Shown here: one piece after another, positions 9,704 to 16,831 of the stretch | How the letters are laid out: each line of letters starts with the position of its first letter | How positions within the stretch are numbered: the stretch's first letter is position 1 | From: Streptomyces showdoensis | GTDB lineage: Bacteria > Actinomycetota > Actinomycetes > Streptomycetales > Streptomycetaceae | NCBI RefSeq assembly: GCF_039535475.1 | Contig: NZ_BAAAXG010000026.1 | Location: 3,777,501 to 3,841,500, forward strand | Direction: 5' to 3' | DNA: 64,000 bases | Program-made: the position numbers and the translations under genes | Notes under the pieces: generated by a model | Told to the model about the DNA's origin: nothing | The model's database searches: none | Seen by the model: the letters and a program-made list of their open reading frames with translations, nothing else

Positions 9704-9709
9704 TAGCAT
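9704..9709 (+). promoter_or_regulatory. -10-like TAGCAT, leaderless arrangement
   Basis: TAGCAT ends 7 nt before the ATG at 9717, and no Shine-Dalgarno is present in between. This places the predicted transcription start at or next to the ATG. No good -35 is visible. Confidence 0.5.
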
Positions 9710-9716
9710 CCTTGCC

Positions 9717-10037
9717 ATGGCAGACACGAAGCAGGCGGAGCGCAGGGCGGCCAAGCTGGCCAAGCAGATCCAGGCGTTCTCCGGGAAGCACGGCGGCGCC
9801 GAGGGGCAGCTCGCCCACATCGGCCAGGCGGGGACCCGGATCGTCCTCGTCGGCGAGGACGGCGGCTGGGGCGACCTGGTGGCGCCCAGCTACGAGACCG
9901 CGCGGCTGGCCGCCGAGAAGGCCGGCCTCACCCTCCACGACGAGTTCGACGGCGAGTTCGCCGCCAAGGTCGTCACGGGCCCGTACGAGTGGACCCGGAT
10001 GGCGGGTATCCAGATCGGCGGCCCGGCCAACAGCTGA
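9717..10037 (+). CDS. Conserved hypothetical protein (106 aa)
   Basis: Small soluble protein, MADTKQAERRAAKLAKQIQ..., that I recognise only as a conserved Streptomyces protein without known function. The N terminus (about residues 1-25) is Lys/Ala-rich and likely helical. The middle region contains IVLVGEDGGWGDLVAPSYETARLAAEKAG and the end EWTRMAGIQIGGPANS. No signal peptide, membrane segment or catalytic motif is seen. It probably has its own leaderless promoter and may be co-transcribed with the amidohydrolase-like gene 78 nt downstream. Confidence 0.75.
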   Translation: MADTKQAERRAAKLAKQIQAFSGKHGGAEGQLAHIGQAGTRIVLVGEDGGWGDLVAPSYETARLAAEKAGLTLHDEFDGEFAAKVVTGPYEWTRMAGIQIGGPANS

Positions 10038-10115
10038 CGCCGCAAGGCAACAACCTCGCGCGGGGCTCACCCGTTAGGAGGGGTGGAAGCCCGTCCACAC
10101 GTGGGAGCCCCCCGA

Positions 10116-11195
10116 ATGATCGACACTCCGAGCCTGGTGGACCAGTACTGCCACGGGGTGCTCCGTACGGAGCTCGGCCTCGGCACCTTCGAGACGCACC
10201 TCGCCCCGTCCTCCGCGCTCCCGGCGGCCGGCACCACCTTCTTCGACACCCAGACCGGCTTCGCGGTCCGCCGCTGGTGCCCGCCGCTGCTCGGCCTGGA
10301 ACCGCACTGCCCGCCCGCCCGCTACCTCGCCCGGCGCCGTGAACTCGGCGTCGTCGAGGCGGGCCGGCGCCTGCTGAGGTCCTCCGGCATCACCGCCTAC
10401 CTGGTCGACACCGGACTCCCCGGCGACCTCACCGGACCCGCCGAGCTCGCCGCCACCGGCGGGGCCGCCGCGCACGAGATCGTCCGCCTGGAGCTCCTCG
10501 CCCAGCAGGTCGCCGACACCTCCGGCACCGTCGAGGCCTTCCTGGCCAACCTCGCCGAGGCCGTGCACGGGGCCGCCGCGGGCGCCGTCGCCTTCCTCTC
10601 CGTCGCCGCCGTCCGCGGCGGGCTCGTCGCCGCCCCGGAGCCGCCCTGGCCGGGCCAGGTGCGCGGGGCCGCGGGCCGCTGGCTGGCCCGGCGCCGGGCC
10701 GGCGGGGCCCTGGACGACCCCGTCCTGCTGCGCCACCTGCTGTGGATCGCGGTCGGCTCCGGGCGGCCCCTCCAGCTGTACGTGGGGGAGCGGGACCCGA
10801 GCGACCTGGCCGGTTTCGCGAGCGCCACCGGCGGCCTCGGCACGGACCTGGTGCTGCTGCACGGCTACCCGCACCACCGCCAGGCGGCCCGGCTCGCCGC
10901 GCACCACCCGCACGTCTACGCGGACCTCGGCCCGGTCGTCGCGCGCACCGGGGCCCGCGCGGCGGGGGTGCTCGCCGAGTTCCTGGAGCTGGCCCCCTTC
11001 GGCAAGCTGCTCTTCTCCAGCGGCGCCCGCGGCCTGCCGGAGCTCCACGTGGTCGCCGCGAGCATCTTCCGCGGCGCCCTCTCCCGGGTCCTGGGCGAGT
11101 GGGTCGCTGACGGCGCCTGGTCCCGCGCCGACGCGCAGCGGGTCGCCGGCATGCTCGCGGCGGACAACGCGCGACGGGTCTACCGGCTGGGGTGA
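10116..11195 (+). CDS. Amidohydrolase-family protein, possibly degenerate at the metal site
   Basis: A 359-residue protein of the amidohydrolase-2 type, with the family-like C-terminal part ELAPFGKLLFSSGARGLPELHVVAA and ADAQRVAGMLAADNARRVYRL. The N-terminal metal motif expected as HxH appears here only as QYCHG near residues 10-14. The usual second histidine region after the strand RPLQL is YVGERDP rather than an HSG-type motif. Both changes suggest altered or lost catalysis. ATG at 10116 has GGAG 9 nt upstream; an in-frame GTG at 10083 lies 1 nt after a strong AGGAGG and is less likely. It lies between the 106-aa gene and the Imm49 gene. Substrate unknown. Confidence 0.7.
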   Translation: MIDTPSLVDQYCHGVLRTELGLGTFETHLAPSSALPAAGTTFFDTQTGFAVRRWCPPLLGLEPHCPPARYLARRRELGVVEAGRRLLRSSGITAYLVDTGLPGDLTGPAELAATGGAAAHEIVRLELLAQQVADTSGTVEAFLANLAEAVHGAAAGAVAFLSVAAVRGGLVAAPEPPWPGQVRGAAGRWLARRRAGGALDDPVLLRHLLWIAVGSGRPLQLYVGERDPSDLAGFASATGGLGTDLVLLHGYPHHRQAARLAAHHPHVYADLGPVVARTGARAAGVLAEFLELAPFGKLLFSSGARGLPELHVVAASIFRGALSRVLGEWVADGAWSRADAQRVAGMLAADNARRVYRLG

Positions 11196-11293
11196 ACGGG
11201 CGGGCGCGGGTCCCGGACGCCCCGCCCCGGCGCTGTCAGTGGCCGCTGATAGCTTCGGTCCAGCGAAATGGATCATGGGGGAGGCGGCAAGCC

Positions 11294-12214
11294 GTGCAGG
11301 ACGTGACATGCCACGAGATCGACGCGGAGCGGATCGAGCGGGCCCGGGAGGGCATCCGCGGGCGGACCGCCGGACACTGGCACGACATGCGCTACGGCAG
11401 CGGCGTGTCGCTGCGCGGGCTGGCGAAGGCGCGTGACGAGCTGCTGGACCACGTCGGGGCGTCCCTCGCGGCGGGTCCCGAGGCGGCCGTACCGGAGCCG
11501 CGCCAGGCGCTGCGCACCGCGGCCGAGTGCGCCATCGGGGCGCTCGGGCTGGGCTGCTTCCCGGAAGGCGACTGGGACGTCCGGTTCCCCCTGGTCGACG
11601 AGACGCTGAGCAGCGACGAGCAGCTCTTCGACGAGGGCTGGGACGCGGGGCACGAGGTGCCCACCGCGCGGACCTGGACCGAGACCTTCGCGCTCTGCCT
11701 GCTCGGCGGGGTGCTGTGGACGCCCCGGCGGGTGGCGGGGCCGCTGCTCCACGCGGACTACGCGCCCGCGATCCGCTCCGGGGTCCCGTACTCGCGCTTC
11801 GACTCGGTCTCCGGGCCGGCCGAGCTCGCGGAGATGGACGCCCTCTGCGCCTACCTCAGCGCGGACGGCTCCTGGGGGGCACCCGTACCGCTGCGGCTCC
11901 CGGACGCGGAGGAGCGGGCGGCGCTGGCCCGGGGGCTCGACGGCGCGGGCGAGCTCGACCCCGACCAGGCCCTGCTGCGGGTGCTGCTCGACGGCGACCG
12001 GGAGGCCTTCGACCGGGCCCTCGCCGACCGGCTCGACGCGTACCGCGCGAGCGCCGAGGCGGCGGGGGAGCAGGCCCCCGGGAGCCTGCTGCCGGTGCGG
12101 ACGGCGGCCCTGGCCGCCCTCGCCCGCCAGGCCCACGGCTGGGAGCCGGGCGTGCGCTCCGGCTACCTGCCCGAGGCGTTCCTGACGGAGCCGGACCGGG
12201 ACTCCGTCGGCTAG
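11294..12214 (+). CDS. Imm49-family immunity-like protein
   Basis: A 306-residue soluble protein resembling the Imm49 family of predicted polymorphic-toxin immunity proteins. Family-like blocks are TAGHWHDMRYGSGVSLRGLAKARDELLDHV, AAECAIGALGLGCFPEGDW, TWTETFALCLLGGVLW and AELAEMDALCAYLS. I chose GTG at 11294 (VQDVTCHEIDAERI) because GAGG lies 9 nt upstream and the family begins there. No toxin gene is next to it, so its immunity role is not supported by context; orphan copies are common in Streptomyces. It is followed by a strong hairpin shared with ctaA. Confidence 0.75.
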   Translation: MQDVTCHEIDAERIERAREGIRGRTAGHWHDMRYGSGVSLRGLAKARDELLDHVGASLAAGPEAAVPEPRQALRTAAECAIGALGLGCFPEGDWDVRFPLVDETLSSDEQLFDEGWDAGHEVPTARTWTETFALCLLGGVLWTPRRVAGPLLHADYAPAIRSGVPYSRFDSVSGPAELAEMDALCAYLSADGSWGAPVPLRLPDAEERAALARGLDGAGELDPDQALLRVLLDGDREAFDRALADRLDAYRASAEAAGEQAPGSLLPVRTAALAALARQAHGWEPGVRSGYLPEAFLTEPDRDSVG

Positions 12215-12288
12215 GCGGCGTCTTCCGGATCAGGCCGGCCCGATCCGGAGGGCGGACCCAGGGCCCGGACACGGCCCCGGACACGACA

Positions 12289-12322
12289 CGGCCCCGGCCC
12301 GCCGAGGTGCGGGCCGGGGCCG
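12289..12322. terminator. Strong bidirectional hairpin between the Imm49 gene and ctaA
   Basis: A perfect 14-bp inverted repeat, CGGCCCCGGCCCGC at 12289-12302 and its complement at 12309-12322, with a 6-nt loop. It lies between convergent genes. Confidence 0.8.
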
Positions 12323-12341
12323 TCGTACGGCGGGGGCGCGG

Positions 12342-13301
12342 TCAGGCGCTCGCGAGCTCCGCGTCCGGCTGGGCCGGGATCGGGGCCGTGGTCACCGGGC
12401 GCTCGCGCAGGCTCAGGGCCAGGCGCAGCACCGCGATCCACATCAGCGAGGAGCCCAGCATGTGCACCGCGACCATGACCTCGGGCACGCCGGTGAAGTA
12501 CTGGACGTAGCCGATGCCGCCCTGCAGCAGCAGCACGACCAGCAGGTCGCGGGCGCGGGCCCGGGTGTCGTCCGGGGCGTCCACCACGCGCAGCACCAGC
12601 CACATGGCGACCGCCAGGGCGCAGACCACCCAGGCGGCGATGGCGTGGACGTGGGCCGCGTTCGTCCAGTCCCACGGCATCCGCGGCACGTCGCTGGAGT
12701 CGCCGGCGTGCTTGCCGGCGCCCGTCACCGTGGTGCCGAGCGCGATGAGCAGCGCGGAGACCAGGACGAGCGCCCAGGAGAGCTTGCGCACCGGGCGCGG
12801 GACGCGCGGCTTGGGGGCGCCGTCGCCCTCGCCGGTGCGGTGCCAGGTGACGACCGCGACGGTGAGGAGCGAGTTCGCCGCGAGGAAGTGGCCGGCGACG
12901 GTCCACGGGTTGAGGCCCATCCACACGGTGATGCCGCCGAGCACGGCGTTGCTCATCACGATCCAGAACTGGGCCCAGCCGAGCCGGCTGAGGCCGCGCC
13001 GCCGGGGCTTGGCCGAGCGGGCGGCGACGATCGCCCAGCCGACGGCCGCCGACAGGACGTAGGTCAGCATGCGGTTGCCGAACTCGATGGCACCGTGGAT
13101 GCCCTGCTCGGAGGTGACGATCAGGCTGTCGTCCGTGCACTTGGGCCAGGTGTCGCAGCCGAGACCGGAGCCGGTCAGCCGGACCGCGCCGCCGGTGACG
13201 ATGATGACCACGCTCATCACGACGGCGGAGAGCGCGGCGCGCCGGAGCGTCCGGGGGGACGGGGTCCAGCGCTGGGCGATGTAGGCGAGGGGGGTCTGCA
13301 C
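12342..13301 (-). CDS. ctaA: Heme A synthase (COX15/CtaA family)
   Basis: Membrane enzyme oxidising heme O to heme A for cytochrome c oxidase. Visible features are VIIVTGGAVRLTGSGLGCDTWPKCTDD near residues 30-56, with the paired cysteines of the first extracytoplasmic loop, then GIHGAIEFGNRML, AGHFLAANSLLTVAVVTWHR and MLGSSLMWIAVLRLAL, with about eight helices. GTG at 13301 is preferred because TACGAT ends exactly 7 nt upstream (leaderless arrangement); an in-frame GTG at 13319 would overlap that hexamer. Works with ctaB. Confidence 0.92.
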   Translation of the reverse strand: MQTPLAYIAQRWTPSPRTLRRAALSAVVMSVVIIVTGGAVRLTGSGLGCDTWPKCTDDSLIVTSEQGIHGAIEFGNRMLTYVLSAAVGWAIVAARSAKPRRRGLSRLGWAQFWIVMSNAVLGGITVWMGLNPWTVAGHFLAANSLLTVAVVTWHRTGEGDGAPKPRVPRPVRKLSWALVLVSALLIALGTTVTGAGKHAGDSSDVPRMPWDWTNAAHVHAIAAWVVCALAVAMWLVLRVVDAPDDTRARARDLLVVLLLQGGIGYVQYFTGVPEVMVAVHMLGSSLMWIAVLRLALSLRERPVTTAPIPAQPDAELASA

Positions 13302-13308
13302 GGGCCCT

Positions 13309-13314
13309 ATCGTA
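13309..13314 (-). promoter_or_regulatory. -10-like TACGAT for ctaA, leaderless arrangement
   Basis: TACGAT on the minus strand is followed by AGGGCCC and then the GTG start. A TGAAAA hexamer about 18 nt further upstream could be a weak -35. Predicted transcription begins at the GTG. Confidence 0.5.
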
Positions 13315-13405
13315 GGCACCGGCTTGTGCGCGTTTTCACGAGGGGTGCGTTACGGGCGTTTGCGCCGCGAAACGTCACCGGGCGCTCACGCTCCGGCTGC
13401 CCCGC

Positions 13406-14170
13406 CTACTCCCAGCGGAAGAACCGCGCCGCCGCGCCGAGCCCGAGCACCGCCCAGACCGCGAGGACCAGCGCGTCGCCCCAGGGCAGCGAGGCGCCGT
13501 GCTGCAGCACGTCCCGCAGGCCGTCGGAGAGGGCCGAGATCGGCAGGAACGCGAGCACGTCACCCGCGGCGCCGAACTTCTCCAGCGGCACCATCACCCC
13601 GCCGCCCACCAGGAGCAGCAGGAAGACCAGGTTCGCCGCCGCCAGCGTCGCCTCCGCCTTCAGGGTGCCGGCCATCAGCAGGCCGAGCCCGGAGAAGGCC
13701 GCGGTGCCGAGGACGAGCAGCACGAGGACGGAGAGGGGGTCGCCCTGCGGCGACCAGCCGAGCGCCAGCGCGATCGCCGTGAGCAGGGCGACCTGGAGCA
13801 CCTCGGTGACCAGCACCGACAAGGTCTTGGCGGTCATCAGCGCCCAGCGCGGCAGCGGCGAGGCGGCGAGCCGCTTCAGCACCCCGTACCGGCGCTCGAA
13901 GCCGGTCGCGATGGCCTGCCCGGTGAAGGCCGTGGACATCACGGCGAGCGCGAGGACGCCCGGGGCGAGGAAGTCGACGGCCTTGTCCGCGCCCGTGTCG
14001 ACGATGTCGACCGTCGAGAAGAGCACCAGCAGCAGGGAGGGGATGATCACCGTCAGGAGGAGCTGCTCGCCGTTGCGCAGCAGCATCCGGGTCTCCAGCG
14101 CGGTCTGCGCGGCGATCATGCGGCCGACGGGGGCCGCCCCGGGCTTCGGCGCGTACGTACCCGTGCTCAT
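13406..14170 (-). CDS. ABC-2 type transporter permease
   Basis: A 254-residue membrane protein with about six helices. It carries the ABC-2 permease pattern FTGQAIATGFERRYGVLKRLAASPLPRWALMTAKTL in the middle and PLEKFGAAGDVLAFLPISALSDGLRDVLQHG near the end. Its ATG overlaps the stop of the ATPase gene (ATGA), so the two form one exporter. Such DrrA/DrrB-like pairs export lipophilic compounds or drugs; the substrate cannot be told from sequence. The ~100 nt between this gene and ctaA hold nothing else recognisable beyond the ctaA promoter. Confidence 0.9.
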   Translation of the reverse strand: MSTGTYAPKPGAAPVGRMIAAQTALETRMLLRNGEQLLLTVIIPSLLLVLFSTVDIVDTGADKAVDFLAPGVLALAVMSTAFTGQAIATGFERRYGVLKRLAASPLPRWALMTAKTLSVLVTEVLQVALLTAIALALGWSPQGDPLSVLVLLVLGTAAFSGLGLLMAGTLKAEATLAAANLVFLLLLVGGGVMVPLEKFGAAGDVLAFLPISALSDGLRDVLQHGASLPWGDALVLAVWAVLGLGAAARFFRWE

Positions 14171-15102
14171 CCGCGCAGCTCCTTGCCGGTCAGTTCGAGG
14201 AAGACGTCTTCGAGGGTGTGCCGCTCGACCGAGAGCCGGTCGGGCATCACCCCGTGCTGCGCGCACCAGCTGGTGACGGTGGCGAGCAGCTGGGGGTCGA
14301 CCGTGCCGGTGAGCCGGTATGTGCCGGGGGTCGGCTCGGCCGCGGCGGTGCCGTCCGGCAGCGCCTTCAGGAGGGAGCCGAGGTCGAGGCCCGGGCGGCC
14401 GGTGAAGCGCAGGGTGTTCTCGGCGCCGCCGCGGCACAGCTCCTCGGGGCTGCCCTGGGCGACGACCCGGCCGGCGTCGATGATCGCGACGTCGTCGGCG
14501 AGCTCCTCCGCCTCGTTCATGAAGTGGGTGGTGAGCACGACGGTGACGCCGTCGGCGCGCAGCTCGCGGACCAGGTCCCAGGTGGCGCGGCGGGCCTGCG
14601 GGTCGAGGCCCGCGGTCGGCTCGTCGAGGAAGACCAGCTCGGGGCGGCCCACCACGGCCATGGCGAGCGACAGGCGCTGCTGCTGGCCGCCGGAGAGGCG
14701 CCGGTAGGCGGTCCGGCCGCAGGAGCCGAGGCCGAGGCGCTCGATCAGTCCGTCCACGTCCAACGGGTGCGCGTGCAGCTTCGCCATGTGGCGCAGCATC
14801 TCGTCGGCGCGGGCGCCGGAGTAGATGCCGCCGGACTGGAGCATCACGCCGATCCGGGGGCGCAGCGCGGCGGCGTCGGCGACCGGGTCGAGGCCGAGGA
14901 CGCGCACGGTGCCGGCGTCCGGCCTGCGGTAGCCCTCGCAGGTCTCGACGGTGGTGGTCTTGCCGGCGCCGTTGGGCCCGAGGACGGCGGTGACGGTGCC
15001 GGCCCGGACGTCGAGGTCGAGGCCGTCGACGGCGGTCTTCGTCCCGTACCGCTTGACCAGGCCCCGGACCCGGACGGCGGACTCGACGGACTCGTTTCGC
15101 AT
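14167..15102 (-). CDS. ABC transporter ATP-binding protein
   Basis: A 311-residue DrrA-type ATPase. Walker A GPNGAGKTTTVE lies near residues 38-49, signature RLSGGQQQRLSLAMAVV near 140-156 and Walker B ELVFLDEPTAGLDPQ near 161-175, followed by the switch histidine in LTTHFMNEAEE. A C-terminal ~80-residue extension (SVERHTLEDVFLELTGKEL) is typical of drug-export ATPases. ATG at 15102 is preceded by a weak ribosome site only. Divergent from the formate/nitrite transporter. Confidence 0.92.
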   Translation of the reverse strand: MRNESVESAVRVRGLVKRYGTKTAVDGLDLDVRAGTVTAVLGPNGAGKTTTVETCEGYRRPDAGTVRVLGLDPVADAAALRPRIGVMLQSGGIYSGARADEMLRHMAKLHAHPLDVDGLIERLGLGSCGRTAYRRLSGGQQQRLSLAMAVVGRPELVFLDEPTAGLDPQARRATWDLVRELRADGVTVVLTTHFMNEAEELADDVAIIDAGRVVAQGSPEELCRGGAENTLRFTGRPGLDLGSLLKALPDGTAAAEPTPGTYRLTGTVDPQLLATVTSWCAQHGVMPDRLSVERHTLEDVFLELTGKELRG

Positions 15103-15126
15103 GCCGGGAAGTCTAGAGAGGGGGCG

Positions 15127-15172
15127 AAGGTCCCTCCGGCGGGGGGCCCGGGTCCCTCGAGACGGGACCTTT
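15127..15172. promoter_or_regulatory. Paired GGGACCTT half-sites between the ABC operon and the FNT gene
   Basis: AAGGTCCC at 15127-15134 and GGGACCTTT at 15164-15172 face each other, with a third GGGTCCC at 15150-15156 between them. The GGGAC half-site resembles that of DevR/DosR-type (NarL family) hypoxia regulators; that match is inference. Confidence 0.35.
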
Positions 15173-15200
15173 ACGCGCGCTTCACCGGTGCGGCCGGAAC

Positions 15201-15206
15201 TAGCGT
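15201..15206 (+). promoter_or_regulatory. -10-like TAGCGT, leaderless arrangement
   Basis: TAGCGT ends 7 nt before the GTG at 15214 of the formate/nitrite transporter. No -35 of the TTGAC type is visible. Confidence 0.45.
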
Positions 15207-15213
15207 CGACAGG

Positions 15214-15990
15214 GTGATCAGTGTGGCGGAGAACCTGCGGGAGACGGCCGGTCAGGCCGAGCACAAGGCGCACGATCTGGCGCGCCCCGGCCGGTACGCG
15301 GTCTCGGCGGTGCTGGCCGGCGCGTACATCGGGGTGGGGGAGGTGCTGCTGCTGGTCGCGGTGTCGCCCTTCGTGGCCCGGCACTCGGCGGCGGTGAAGC
15401 TGCTGGAGGGGGCGGTCTTCCCGATCGCGCTGACGATCGTGATGTTCGCGGGGGCGCAGCTGTTCACCAGCAACGTGATGGTGATGCTGCTGGGCGCGCT
15501 GTCCGGCCGCACGGGCTGGCGGGACCTGGCGGCCAGCTGGGGGCTGTCGCTGGGCGGGAACTTCGTCGGGGCCTTCCTCTTCGGCGCGATGGTGCACGCC
15601 TCCGGGGTGCTGTCGGCGCCGTCGGCGAAGGCGATGCTGGCGGAGATGGTGGCCGGCAAGGAGGCGCTCGCGGGCGGGCAGCTGTTCTGGCGGTCGGTGC
15701 TCTGCAACATGCTCGTGTGCCTGGCGATCTGGATGTTCTACCGGGCGAAGGGGGACGTGGCGAAGCTGTTCGTGCTGTGGCTTCCGGTGCTGGTGTTCGT
15801 GGCGGTGGGCTTCGAGCACTGCGTCGCGAACATGGCGCTGTTCTCGTTGGCGATCCTCGACGGGACGGCCGGGTTCGGGGACCTGCTGCGCAATCTGCTC
15901 TTCACCGTGCCGGGCAACATCGTCGGCGGAGGACTGCTGGTGGGGGGCTCGTACTGGTTCACGGGACGGCCGGAAACGTCCTACGAATGA
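15214..15990 (+). CDS. Formate/nitrite transporter family protein
   Basis: A 258-residue FNT channel with six hydrophobic helices. Characteristic blocks are YIGVGEVLLLVA, AGAQLFTSNVMVMLLGAL, GNFVGAFLFGAMVHASG and FEHCVANMALFSLAI (the GxEHxxxNM motif, here GFEHCVANM), ending PGNIVGGGLLVGGSYWF. FNT channels carry formate, nitrite or hydrosulfide across the cytoplasmic membrane; the substrate is not predictable here. GTG start (VISVAENLRETAG), no good Shine-Dalgarno. It lies just upstream of the SUF operon; a hydrosulfide role is conceivable but only speculative. Confidence 0.88.
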   Translation: MISVAENLRETAGQAEHKAHDLARPGRYAVSAVLAGAYIGVGEVLLLVAVSPFVARHSAAVKLLEGAVFPIALTIVMFAGAQLFTSNVMVMLLGALSGRTGWRDLAASWGLSLGGNFVGAFLFGAMVHASGVLSAPSAKAMLAEMVAGKEALAGGQLFWRSVLCNMLVCLAIWMFYRAKGDVAKLFVLWLPVLVFVAVGFEHCVANMALFSLAILDGTAGFGDLLRNLLFTVPGNIVGGGLLVGGSYWFTGRPETSYE

Positions 15991-16003
15991 TCATTTCCGC
16001 AGG

Positions 16004-16022
16004 TCAGGTAAGCCTTACCTGA
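16004..16022. promoter_or_regulatory. DmdR/IdeR-type iron box
   Basis: TCAGGTAAGCCTTACCTGA is a perfect 9-bp-arm palindrome around a central C. It agrees with the 19-bp DtxR/IdeR/DmdR consensus (TWAGGTWAGSCTWACCTWA) at all but the two symmetric outer positions. It sits 72 nt upstream of the sufR start and just after the FNT stop. Iron-dependent control of sufR is inferred. Confidence 0.75.
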
Positions 16023-16057
16023 GTGATGCACGACATCGTCACCGGTCGGGACGCGGC

Positions 16058-16094
16058 TTGTCACTCCTCGATTAATTACGCAACAATGGCGTTG
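16058..16094 (+). promoter_or_regulatory. sufR promoter with SufR operator CAAC-N6-GTTG
   Basis: TTGTCA (16058-16063) and AACAAT (16082-16087) are spaced by 18 nt and end 6 nt before the sufR GTG, predicting a leaderless transcript. The operator CAAC-AATGGC-GTTG (16081-16094) covers the -10 and ends on the first base of the start codon. CAAC-N6-GTTG is the motif known for cyanobacterial SufR. Confidence 0.7.
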
Positions 16095-16831
16095 TGAAAA
16101 ACGTTGGCGCGGCTCCGGTGGAGGAACTCGCGACCCGGGAGCGTTCCACGCGCAACCGGGTGGCGCGGTCGATCCTGGACCACGGGCCCTCGACCGTCGC
16201 CGACCTCGCCGAGCGGCTCGGCCTCACCCAGGCCGCCGTCCGCCGTCACCTCGACTCGCTGGTCGCCGACTCCGTCGTCGAGGCCCGCGAGAAGCGCGTC
16301 TACGGGACCCGCACCCGCGGTCGCCCCGCGAAGGTCTTCGCGCTCACCGACTGCGGCCGCGACGCCTTCGACCAGTCGTACGACTCCCTGGCCGTCGAGG
16401 CGCTCCGCTGGATCGAGCGCAACGCCGGGGGAGAGGCGGCCGTCGCCGCCTTCGCCCGGGACCGCATCGAGGCCCAGGCCGAGTCGTACCGCGAGGCCGT
16501 CGAGTCCGCCGACCCGCGGGACCGCACCGAGGCCCTCGCCAAGGCGCTGACCGCCGACGGGTACGCTGCCACTGCGCGTCACGCGCCGGTCGGCGAGCAG
16601 CTCTGCCAGCACCACTGCCCGGTCGCCCACGTCGCCGAGCAGTACCCCCAGCTGTGCGAGGCGGAGACGGAGATCTTCTCCCGCCTCCTCGGGACCCACG
16701 TCCAGCGCCTGGCCACCATCGCCCACGGTGACGGCGTCTGCACGACCTTCATCCCGCACGGCGGCCCCCAGGGCCCACAGACCAGTTCATCATCAGCATC
16801 CGCAAGCACGGCCGGGAGGAACCCCGCATGA
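16094..16831 (+). CDS. sufR: Iron-sulfur cluster-sensing transcriptional repressor SufR
   Basis: A 245-residue regulator controlling the suf operon. The N-terminal winged helix (about residues 15-80: [37 protein letters not shown], then [13 protein letters not shown]) binds DNA. The C-terminal part has cysteines at about residues 171, 175, 188 and 216 ([24 protein letters not shown]), the probable [4Fe-4S] ligands. The GTG start follows a promoter with an overlapping operator. A three-codon reading frame ATG GCG TTG TGA overlaps this start. The sufR TGA overlaps the sufB ATG. First gene of sufR-B-D-Rieske-C-S-U-T. Confidence 0.93.
   Translation: MKNVGAAPVEELATRERSTRNRVARSILDHGPSTVADLAERLGLTQAAVRRHLDSLVADSVVEAREKRVYGTRTRGRPAKVFALTDCGRDAFDQSYDSLAVEALRWIERNAGGEAAVAAFARDRIEAQAESYREAVESADPRDRTEALAKALTADGYAATARHAPVGEQLCQHHCPVAHVAEQYPQLCEAETEIFSRLLGTHVQRLATIAHGDGVCTTFIPHGGPQGPQTSSSSASASTAGRNPA

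Noticed and set aside
11294..12214. Complete toxin-immunity module around the Imm49-family gene
   Set aside because: Neither neighbour looks like a toxin or secretion-system protein; the adjacent gene is amidohydrolase-like and the other side is ctaA.
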